Origin: Pristionchus mayeri
Lineage: Eukaryota; Nematoda; Chromadorea; Rhabditida; Neodiplogasteridae
DNA length: 64,000 nucleotides
Direction: 5' to 3'
Assembly: GCA_036245805.1 (NCBI GenBank)
Contig: BTRK01000002.1
Location: 42,514,661 to 42,578,660, forward strand
How positions within the stretch are numbered: position 1 is the stretch's first letter; the number at the start of each line of letters is the position of its first letter. Under the pieces are notes generated by a model. That model had not been told where the DNA came from. It saw only the letters and a list, made by a program, of their open reading frames with translations, and ran no database searches. Below are positions 50,801 through 60,325 of this stretch, piece after piece. The position numbers and the translations under genes are program-made.

Positions 50801-52856
50801 ACGTGGTAAAAACATGGTAAAAGGTCAACGATAACGTTCACTGACTTATCCCACACGTGACACGTCGCATTGTTCACTTTACTGTCTAGCCGCCGACGTC
50901 GCATGTCTTCCAACGCATCCTGAAAAATTCTCATTGAATTATCGATCGTTTATGAGTGAGAAATCGTTCAATTCAATTCAATTCAGTTTATTTATCCACC
51001 ACGAATTAAGACCGAGTAGCAGAGGGGTGTGGCACAAATCTTTGAACTGGCACATTATTCAAGTTGAAATTTCAAATAGCCCACCTTCACAGCTGTTAGG
51101 ACGAGAATAAACATGACGGGCATCGCACTGATGATTGGCGGCGTAGTCTGCCACATGGGAATGCAATCTACGCCTGAAAACCAATGAAGTTGGAAATATT
51201 TTAATAATTTGTAGAATTACTCTTGTATTGGGTGCACGTACACTAACAGCATTTTCCGTTTGCCTTTTTTTCCTCTTCTTGACCAAATTTCAAAAATAGC
51301 TTACAGATAATGAAGACGAAATAGATGTTCGCCAATCGATGGAATTGCTCCCAGAGATTTCGAGGGATGAAAGTGAGCGGATTGTACTTAGTAGTTGAAA
51401 TCTGAAAGAGGTTTAGATTGTTGAGGTGGCAAAATAAATAAAAACTGACCGCATTGTCCACGTACTTGATGTAGTTGGGCAGTTGGTATCTCGAGCAGTC
51501 TTCCGCCGGGTTCGGAACAATCAATCGTGTACTGAAAGTGCTGGCATTTGGGATGAAAGTCTATTTTGATGTACTCCAATGACTGGTCAACGATTGATAA
51601 CGCGAAACGCAACAGGGGAAATTCACAAAGGCTGTTGCATCTAGTGTAAAATGTGTGGCAAGAGTGCAATTTTTCCCTCAATTTACACATATTTTTGAAA
51701 TACAAGTATTCCATTCTCCTTTCACATCCGTACTCCATGATCCTTTTCTCATTCCCTATTTGTAATCCTACATTCGACCCCGCGCCGTTTCCATTGTTTG
51801 CTCTCTTTGTACGATCCTTCCTGCTTCGTGATAACACGCGTTTCGCCGTGTGTATCGTGACGCGCGCTAAAGCGAGCATTTCCCAGCCTATGAAAAGGAA
51901 AACTGAGCACAAACAAGCACGGACTTAGCTGCTCTGGCTTTCTGGCACCTAGCGGAAACAAACACTCAGCAAAGTTCGGAAAAGTGCTGGGAACACTTCC
52001 AAATCCAGTGTAAATTTGAACGAATTGCACCTAAGCGAACAATCCCAATATAGTTCAATATCAATCTACTTTTGAGGCCTACTCACGACCGTCAACCAAT
52101 TTCCCGCCATAAATTGATGATCACTTTGCTGCATTTAGAATGTAATTATTTAAGTCAAGGTTCACCCAGCGATTCTTGATCATGATGTATCCATTGCTTG
52201 CCAGAGCGCGATTCCTTTTCAGTGATAACAACCTGGGTTTGTCCCTTAGAAATCGTGTCTTTAGTGAGAGCTTTGATGTCTACTACAGTTCGATAAGCTG
52301 TCCTTCGTCTCTTCCTTTCCCAAATTCTCTAGACCGGTCGAACAGAATGAGAACATTGGAATTGGTCAGTTTATCAAATTCTAATCACTGGCGATGTAAA
52401 GACGTCGATTTACTCTTTTGAAACCTTTCTCCGCACTCAATCCGCATTCGAATAACGCTGACTCACCAGATTTGGTGAGTTTGCCCTGACGCGTTAAAGG
52501 CAGAGAGTTCGCTATCACGCCTTCTGAATCACTACGTGAGAGCTGTTTGTGGAACTGAGCAGTCAACCACACTCAAGATGCTTTAGAGTAACGGAAAGGC
52601 AACGAAGCGAAAATAGAGTGATACGGGTGCTCCTTTGCCACCCACTCGAGTTCAGGAGAAAACCGTTGAATGATAATTCTTCAATGGACGCAGGCGAGCA
52701 AAGACAGCTTTGCTTGCACACAAGCTATGAATGGCTACGGATTGACCAACATGATGCAAAAACGTACTGTTCCGGGTTCCTCCTGTACCATATTCCCGCG
52801 ACCGATGGCAATGGACCGACGATGGGGAACGAGGAAGGCGTCCAGTAGGACGAGAC
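41843..52856 (-). CDS. P4-ATPase lipid flippase (ATP10-like), copy 3, intact
   Basis: Exons, high to low: 52856-52768, 51531-51450, 51401-51305, 51173-51085, 50919-50846, 50713-50609, 50375-50270, 50184-50107, 50008-49891, 49742-49606, 49190-49083, 48912-48814, 48513-48367, 48140-48027, 46166-46114, 45986-45930, 45681-45550, 45448-45381, 45203-45049, 44942-44814, 44664-44494, 44369-44254, 44112-43966, 43867-43765, 43656-43590, 43497-43439, 43377-43274, 43103-43012, 42866-42781, 42579-42475, 42326-42234, 42122-42046, 41900-41843 (stop TAA). All junctions are GT-AG and in phase. An alternative first exon at 51879-51779 starts with MLALARV, is also in phase, and gives 1108 residues. Key motifs: [23 protein letters not shown] in M4, [45 protein letters not shown]. 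The actuator ([18 protein letters not shown]) and nucleotide-binding regions resemble the ATP10 branch. The protein should sit in a membrane with ten helices and may need a CDC50 partner. The true start codon for the 52856 exon was not found. Confidence 0.9.
45836..45921. repeat. Palindromic MITE (CACTAGGTCGGATGAGAAC family), 86 bp
   Basis: The near-perfect palindrome runs from CACTAGGTCGGATGAGAAC to GTTCTCATCCGACCTAGTG, with inner CCGCCTTTGAT and AAAGGCGG. On the minus strand its edge lies only about 2 bp beyond the splice-donor hexamer of exon 45986-45930 in flippase copy 3. Confidence 0.9.
46413..47647 (+). mobile_element. Mariner element 2 (1235 bp), decayed
   Basis: Inverted terminal repeats start ggttgaacagaaagtcttta, flanked by TA at 46411-46412 and 47648-47649. 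The interior encodes a mariner transposase in broken frames. The ends differ from those of mariner 1, so this is a separate lineage. It lies in the intron 46167-48026 of flippase copy 3, in the opposite orientation to the gene. Confidence 0.95.
46631..47580 (+). pseudogene. Mariner transposase 2, inactivated
   Basis: The apparent start ATGAAGGAA is followed at once by TAG (46640-46642). Next comes a helix-turn-helix region ([20 protein letters not shown]), a frameshift near 46815 ([14 protein letters not shown] is in the new frame) and a TGA at 46873-46875. The rest is open to TGA at 47578-47580. The catalytic triad shows HDNARPHVA and SPDLAPSD with 34 residues between the aspartates. The first acidic position, normally in a (T)GDEKW context, reads TGVEKW (Val codon at 47023-47025). 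The enzyme is therefore dead both by frame and by active site. Confidence 0.93.
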
Positions 52857-55800
52857 CTGAAGTATCAGTCATATCTGGCATCTCCATTAAGCACGGTAGG
52901 ATGGGCTTACTTTCCATTTGATAAACATTTCTGAACACGATTCACGTTGCCCACATTCTATTAACTAATCTCAGTCGATTGAGTGTGAAAATAATGGAAA
53001 CATGAATGAGAAATGATCAACTGTACTTCTCACCCGTCGATGGTGTTTGTTCAGACTCATTGCACTACGACTAGACGACGGTAGTTGTTCAGTACATCAT
53101 CTGAAAAGAGCAATATATTCAAGTTGGAAAGAGGTGACAACAATTGAAAATGGGTAAAAAAGTAGGTGGTTTTCATTTCTGAACGCATTACATTACTTGA
53201 GCAGCCGGCAGGAAATGAGCAATATAAATGATTCACAATTTGCGCCACATTTGATTAGTCAGAGGAGAACAATGCGCTTGAAATTGGGAGCTGAGCAGTT
53301 CCCAGATGTTTTTTTCAGAAGAGTGAATCAAAAATGTCACGAAAAAATCATTTCTCGATCAGATCCAGGGTAGTGAAAAAAGAGAAGAGCGCCAGAAAGA
53401 AACGCACACGATCTCTGACGGGCGTGGATGCCAAATGGAGGGGGCTGATACGAAACGGAAACGTGTTGTACGAGGGACTAGAATGACGCGAAGGAAGGGG
53501 AGGAATCGTCGCAAATTTGTCTCTTATCAGGAGCCCGAACTTTATGGTAACAGGAAAATTGTCTGGTTACGAAGGGGAGAAGCATCAGAGTCGAGGATCA
53601 ATTGTAATTAGAAGATCGAGAGAGGGGAGGAAAACGAGGTGAATGCGAATACGATGAGAATGGAGTCGATTTCTGCTTATCATCTCTGGCCCGAATAGGG
53701 CGACACTCCCTCTCCTTATCGACAATATGCCCATATAATACGCACGCACACTCGGCACGATTCCGTCTAGTTTTGTGAGCTCCACAAAATGCGCACGCTT
53801 GTCATCTAGATGAGAGCGGTCGGCGAAGGGAAGATAAGCGCAATGAAGACACTTAATGATCGAGTTCCGAATCCATTAGAATAATAACTAGTTGGGCACT
53901 TCCAAAGCTACACCAAATTTGCGAGAGAATTGGAAGGCTGAAAGTAGGGCAAGAAATTAATCTCTTCATGCTGTGTTTATCATTCTAGCTGGCGAGAAAT
54001 AATGCGAGTAGATGATTTTGCGCAAATTCATCCCAAAATCTGTACCCATCCCAGATAAATCACTGATAATATCTGAAGAAAAATGCAGATTAATGAGAAT
54101 CGAACTATCGAACGTCACTAATCCACCTCCCTATCAATTTTTGTTAAGCTAATGGAGGTATTTGTATAAGCATGCATCGAAAATTGAATTTTACGAAGAC
54201 CGTAAGATAGTATCTAGAAAAATTGGCATTCCATTGCGCTTGGAAAAGTCGCACCCCATGTGAAAGATGTTGTTGAAGAAGCCGCGCCCGGAATTGCAAG
54301 CGACGTAAACGCGACTTTTCTAAATAATTACACCTATTTACAACGTTTGATAACGGATTAGCAGGCAATGTGCAATGCGCAACCAGCCTTGGGGATGAAA
54401 TACAACGAAATATATAAGCGTCGACTAGTCGCTAGTATCGGATTCGTGCACAATATTCTCACGCCAGCTCTGATTCATCCGAAGCCCTTGCCATTTATGC
54501 GTCAGGAAAATATCTTATCTTACCCGCCACTTTGAATCATCCGAAATCGTAAATTATTCCATTCGACGTTTCGCAATGGTTTGAGCGAGAGAGTGTGTGA
54601 TATGGAGAGAGCGAGAACATTGATCTTTATTCGAACACTCCTCTTTACACTCTTTACAAAATCGCAACATGTGCACACACAGAAACCTCATAAAGTGTAT
54701 GAACAATATTCAATGCTCAACGCCAAACTAGCGTGTTCAAAACACGCAACACTATGACATTCTTCCGGTAGACAGGTTATATAGCCAACCGGCGGCCGTA
54801 TTATCAGACAAACTACGAAAAGATCATCAACTTGTGTTTCAAAACGGTCGCGTCATTTCCCCCATATACACGACAAAAGATCATGCTCGTTTAAAAATGT
54901 TTCAAAATGATAGCGAGCCCGTAGCTCCTCCGCATCTATCGAATATTATAACGACTTCCAATGTTAACCACGATGCAGATTCCCTCGATTTATCCATGCA
55001 AACTACAAAAGATCATGATCGTTGGCAAATGGGAAGTAACGGAGAGGGATAACTGACAACGAGCCAGTACGTTCTGCGTTTCTATTGCATGGTAAAGCGA
55101 TTTCCAGTGTCGCGAAAATTCAAAATGTTTTCCATATAAACTACAGAAGATCATTATTGTTGACTCGTTGAGAAGTGTGCATCCGGCTTCTCTCTAGGAT
55201 GCTATCTCTCAATGCCATCTTCAGTCGACAGAGCAGTGTGACCTGAATTTGATAAGGATCTGATCGTGCTCCCTCTCAATTTTGTATGTTATATCGTGCA
55301 GTCTGGTTGCCGACATCGAGCAAGGAATTGTGATACGAGAAAGGGTTTAACGTGAATTGACTCTTCGTTCTGCGTGCTCTCTCACTGATATGATGGGCGA
55401 GAGAAAAACGCTAAATGAAGACATAATTTCTGGGGAAGCCAATGCCAATCCGACCATATGTGCAGGGTAGAGTTCGAAATTCGGGCAATTTCTTTTGTGT
55501 TAGAGCGTGGGAGATTACTTGAATTGTGAACTCTCCTAATGAAGGCGGAATTTCGGGCGTCTGAACCTGGGCGACACTCAGACTCTACTCGTGTGGTGAG
55601 TCAGAGCGAGATGAAAGGACGCGATGATTTCCAGTAGAGAGCAAAAGCCCGATTCGCGACGAGTCATGGAGTTTCATAAGAGAAGTAACGGGCGGCATGC
55701 CATGAGCTACAAAAAACACACCCCTATTAGTCAAGCGGATGTCTGCACCGAGGGAACTAAGCAACAAGAAAATTCTACCACGTAGACGAAATTGATGAAA

Positions 55801-56658
55801 ATTCGATTTTGTATACACTGTCCAACGATAGCTCAGAATAAATAATTCAATTCGAGATCCGGATTCGAAACATGCTGTTCTGGCCACATCCTCACATCTC
55901 GAACATTTAAAGTTAGTCTTCTGATAATAGGAATCCGTTTGATGTTCTTTCCGTTTTTTTCCATGAAAGAAGTGGCCATTACTATCCACTGATGATTTTC
56001 GAATCCGTGAAATTCGTCAAAAAATCTATAATGTTTTTACATCAAGCTCTGTAGCTATTCTGTTGAGTCGTGAGTGGAAATACCGCGCGTGTTTCCAGTA
56101 GACGCATCAAACGATCAGTTCATGACTACTCAACGATAAGAGAAATGTGCCCGGAGTTACAGATGAAGCACTGTTTTTAGGCACGCAGTCTGACATCGTT
56201 GAATGCATTGTAATGGAAATTATGACTCATCTCAAGGTATCCAATTTACTCTGTGACATCAATCATCCTCTAGGGCGCAGAATGGAAATTAACTTCGACC
56301 AAAACTGTAATATCTTCTGAACAATTTAAGTTTGGTAAACACTTTCAATAATTCCTCAAGCGCAATCTGCTCTGAGAGAAAGCATGATTTAATTTTTACT
56401 GTTCTCCATCGGAAGCGTGGTGGAAGAAAGCATGATTGATTCCTTGACAACCTCATATGCAATTCATCATTTTATGGATGAACGCCTTGACCTCTCAGTT
56501 ATGCATCCCTAATGTGTATGAAAGGAAACAGAAGAACAATCGGTGAAAGAGGAAGATATTAACATTTAATATCTCTCTCAGAGACCAGGAATGGGCGCCC
56601 CTTATTTCCATTTCATTCTCCCTCCCTATAACTACGATACTAATTTCTCCAAGTGAAG
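52857..56658. other. Intergenic region upstream of flippase copy 3
   Basis: The promoter and perhaps the first exon of flippase copy 3 should lie in the first part. I see no supported gene. A cluster of degenerate AAAAGATCAT motifs lies at 54810-55165. Minus-strand frames at 53585-53785, 54144-54368 and 55585-55989 have no recognisable content. Confidence 0.5.
54810..55165. repeat. Dispersed ACTACAAAAGATCATGATCG motif cluster
   Basis: Four related units occur in about 350 bp: aaactacgaaaagatcatca (54812), cgacaaaagatcatgctcgt (54870), aaactacaaaagatcatgat (54999) and aaactacagaagatcattat (55139). Spacing is irregular (about 60-140 bp). It could be a degenerate tandem repeat or a set of binding sites; the sequence alone does not decide. 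Confidence 0.5.
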
Positions 56659-57715
56659 ATGCTGCTGCTGACGATGTTACTCCATCAAATGATCACTACG
56701 AGTGGATGGGATTACTTTTTCGGAAATCCAACGAATGGCAAACTTGTGTCGTGTCGCGAAGCTTTTTTATAGACACGAAATGCGACGATTCATGAACGTT
56801 CAACTGGAGTACCCCACGATAATACAACGGCCTGGAGATCTCGAATTATACAATTTGAACGGAAACACGTATAGAAGCGCAAATGATATCTTGTTTTTTC
56901 CATTGTGTATCACTGGTAACCGTGTTCATCACTTTATTCATATTATCCATATTACCCAGTTATGCTGTAAGAATCAGAAAATTTCGGGATACATTTTTTA
57001 CAAAATATTTAGTTTCAAATATAACATCGTTTTCAAACAGCCCACTCTCGCGTTTCAGCTTCACCACTCGAGCTCGAAAGTAAATGACCAAGGGGGTTAT
57101 TAACCCTCCAGGTACCGATGTGTTTATAGCAGTTTGAATATGTTGTTCTATTGTTGCTCTGAATTCATGCATTATGTCAGAATAAGCGTGATAAAATGTT
57201 TACAACTACCCAATACATGCGTTGACAAACGCCACTATGGCACGGGTATTGAATATATTCAATCAGTCTATCATTACGCAACAGACGATATGAACGGCAC
57301 CAGGTCGGATGAGAACTTTGACGTCACGCCTCCTTTGACATATCAAAGGCGGCATGACGTCATGTCGTACTTCTCATCCGACCTAGGTGTGATTTAGGAA
57401 ATCACTTCGGACGCGTGCAACGACTCCAAATGCGAACATTCGAGTGCCCAGAAAGACACGCTCACTATCATCCAGGGGAAGGGATCCATCAACTCCTTGA
57501 AAATCCGTTCTTCCACGGTCTACACGCTTCTCAGCTCCATACAAACCCCGAAAAATCAGAGATTATTGCATGAATGGTCTTGTGTGTTATTTTACGACGG
57601 AATTGATTATGACTCCTTTCAATTAAGAGATAAGCGAAACAGATATTATTCTATGTTCCGCACTGTTAACAACTCTATATTGTTTCACATTTTGTATGTT
57701 TACCTTTCACAGTAG
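56659..57715 (+). CDS. Candidate small secreted or membrane protein, exon structure uncertain
   Basis: A Met at 56659 starts MLLLTMLLHQMITTSG, a plausible signal peptide, followed by WDYFFGNPTNGKLVSCRE before a stop (56767-56769). A second frame (56770-56890) and a third frame at 56883-57083, with a hydrophobic run SLVTVFITLFILSILPSYAV that could be a membrane helix, follow in order. From an acceptor-like 'gatttag' (57391-57397), an open exon of 106 codons runs to TAG at 57713-57715. It includes DACNDSKCEHSSAQ and EWSCVLFYDGIDYDSF. The pieces occupy different frames and I could not join them with good splice sites, so this may be one gene with unresolved introns, two genes, or a pseudogene. 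I do not recognise the family. Confidence 0.3.
57298..57389. repeat. Palindromic MITE (CACTAGGTCGGATGAGAAC family), 92 bp
   Basis: CACCAGGTCGGATGAGAAC is mirrored by GTACTTCTCATCCGACCTAGGTG at the right end, with TTTGACATATCAAA and AGGCGGCATGACGTC in the centre. It ends 8 bp before the acceptor of the candidate exon 57398-57715. Confidence 0.88.
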
Positions 57716-57717
57716 GG

Positions 57718-59264
57718 ATTAAACCGCATACGAGATTTTTAAAATGTAATTCCTCCAATCAATAGCGAACAATAACATTTATTAACAAAACGGTCGAAAA
57801 AAATCTCAGTTCTTTATTTGAGATTCTGACAACATATCATTTAGACTACCCATTGGCTAGGTGAGGTAATTTCAGGTAAGGATAATCGAGTCCTGCTTCC
57901 CTGCGTTATCAATTTCACATCACACTTGTAGATAGCATAATATAGATAGACGGGACTAGGGTTTCCCTTTTCAGGCGTTTCAAACGTTCAAGCGCCTAAT
58001 TTTTAGGCGCCTGTTTCTCGAAATTAAATGATATTTCGCACGCCTGAAAACTACCCGAAAATCGGAATACCCAAAAGAGCCCTAGGGACTCTTGTCTTTT
58101 CAATAATCTCACCTGATCCCTGCCGAGGTCCTGAGGAAATGTTTAGTTTTGAAAGAAGGCATTTTAAATTGTACTTGTAATCTTTATAGCTTGCAACTTG
58201 CGACCCAGGATAATTATGATGATTACAGTGGTGTGCTGCCCTGTGGTGATCACACTAGTTCTTGCGTAAGGGGCGGAGCTTCACAGCGGCTTCGTCATGA
58301 TTGAATCTATTCATCACTATCTCGCTTTTCGAACCGATGAGAGAGAACACTCAAAAAGAGAGTCGGTAAGCGCGCACACTTCACACGACTTAGTATGAAA
58401 TGATTCAAAAAGGGCGAGATGAAGGATAGGCTCGACATACAAATGCCAATGAGCTTTGGACGGGCCCGATTACTACCAATGGTCGGTTCCTCTTCTATGT
58501 TTTCTATTATTCTGGTCCATTGGGGAAGATAAGTTGGTAGTTGGGGCTAGATCGAGTGGGTAAATTTACCCGAAGAAGATTATAGGACCTATGTATGGTA
58601 AGAACCCAATATAAATAAATTATGTGTGCATGGGCTCCCTGTATGACTCCCTGTATCTATACATGTATTTTCAAACACCTACAAAAGGGGGATGACTGAA
58701 TCATGTTTATCTGCTTGGGGTAGTACAACAACGGTGTCCCTTAGGGAATTCGATTTATGGACATACGCACGAATAGATTCGCTGGAAATGGTAAATAACA
58801 AAATTCGCACCTTTTACAATTTTATTCTGATTCTTTCTACGGATAAATCATTTACACCAATGCGCAAATTTAAATGCCTGCAATTAAGTAAATTCTCAAA
58901 ATTATCACCACATCTTGCATTTCTGACTCGCCTTGTTGAAATATTAAGGGCGATATTTTTTCTACGCTATTTAGCCCTGATCCTAAACATAATTCACTTA
59001 ACCGCACGCGGAAGTAATCTGCGTCACATCAAATTTGTGTGTCGTCTAGTGACGCGATTGTGTTCTTTTGCTCATTGTCTCCCCCCAGGAATGTTATCAC
59101 TTTCAAAACGCCGACACGCAAGTCACGATCAAGTAACGCTTATCAAGCGATTTTTGTTCTCTTGGTGAGCGGGGGGAGCATCATTCTTCTACAGATGGGT
59201 AAGCCCCTTGCGATACCCTCGCCTATTTTCTACAATGATTTTTTTTCTGATTTTTTCTCCCAAC
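57718..59264. other. Non-coding stretch, no supported gene
   Basis: An open frame of 158 codons at 58692-59168 is the longest here but shows no domain, signal peptide or conserved pattern. A partly self-complementary stretch with repeated CAGGCG lies at about 57957-58085. Confidence 0.4.
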
Positions 59265-59486
59265 CAGTTACTGAGGAACCCGCCAACAACTGGTCAGGGC
59301 ACTGGCTACCAACTGGTTAGCATAAGCTCCGCCCATTTTAACTGGTTAACCAGTTGTTAACCAGTTGTTGACCAGTTGTTAACCAGTTAGAGTGGGCCGA
59401 GCTTAGGCTAACCAGTTGCTAACCAGTGCCCTGACCAGTCGGTAACCAGTGCCCTGACCTGTTGTTGGCGGGTTCCCCAGCAACTG
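59265..59486. repeat. Foldback built of AACCAGTTGTT units
   Basis: 'cagttactgaggaacccgcc' at the left is mirrored by 'ggcgggttccccagcaactg' at the right. The interior is many copies of AACTGGTTA/TAACCAGTT in both orientations, with matching TCAGGGCACTGG and CCAGTGCCCTGA blocks. Confidence 0.85.
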
Positions 59487-59732
59487 TTTTGGAGAAACCA
59501 GAGTAGGATCAAAATCAACCTAACCTGCCCATATATTCATTCGGGTTTCGTATGACTCAAAGAGTACGGCACGTCCTCGACGCAGAAAACACATCGGCTT
59601 AGTCATAACGCGGACCAAAATGACGACCTCAATCAAATATTGCCGCGCTTATCATTCCATTTAAATAGAGAATCTACCTCCTCGTAGGCGAGTTGTTCAC
59701 ACAAGGGATTGATAACTCGCCGATCAGATCTT

Positions 59733-60266
59733 TTCGAGGGGGGCGGACAAAAGCCCAACGGACAAAAGCCCAACGGATTGCCGTTCGCTGGAGATTTGAT
59801 GTAGCAACTTGGGAGTTGTTGCATTGTTATCAGTATGCCCTCCACTACATCACCCTGATTAGATCCACTAACTATGCGATCTTGAGTTTCACTCTCCATC
59901 ACCGGTTCATGGTCCTATTTTGAGAATTTATGCGGATAATCACGGTTAAATAAACACCAAATACCGTAACAAATCAATAATACGTTATCTCTGGAAGTAC
60001 TTTATTCAAGAAACATTTGCTTTGATTGGTTACGGTATTTGGTGTTTATTTAACAATGATTGTCCGCACAAATTCTCAAAATAGGACCATGAACCCCTAT
60101 ACGGTGATGGAGAGTGAAACTCAAGATCGCATAGTTAGTGGATCTAATCAGGGTGATGTAGTGGAGGGCATACTGATAACAATGCAACAACTCCCAAGTT
60201 GCTGCATCAAATGTCCAGCGAACGGCAATCCATTGGGCTTTTGTCCGCCCCCCCTTTTCGAGCCTT
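59733..60266. repeat. Two head-to-head copies of the GCGGACAAAAGCCC element forming a palindrome
   Basis: The left copy reads ggggggcggacaaaagccca and the right copy is its inverse ending 'tgggcttttgtccgcccccc'. Both contain the 'cttgggagttgttgcattg' block (inverted on the right) also found at 1-304. Between them lies 'ccaaataccgtaaca' and its inverse. The right edge is about 60 bp upstream of the bre-3 start codon, so the palindrome probably overlaps the promoter region. Confidence 0.88.
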
Positions 60267-60315
60267 TCTTGTCGTTGCATACTGTATTTAGTTGTTTATC
60301 GTTGAAAATATATTC

Positions 60316-60325
60316 CATTTAGAAA
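60316..60325 (+). promoter_or_regulatory. Putative trans-splice or 5'-UTR acceptor of bre-3
   Basis: The sequence tccatttag|aaa lies directly before the ATG at 60326. A pyrimidine/A-rich AG site 3 bp from a start codon is typical of a nematode spliced-leader acceptor, though a cis-spliced 5'-UTR intron is equally possible. It supports the chosen start. Confidence 0.5.

Noticed and set aside
58692..59168. 158-codon open frame on the plus strand
   Set aside because: No recognisable motif, signal peptide or splice context; composition looks like intergenic DNA.
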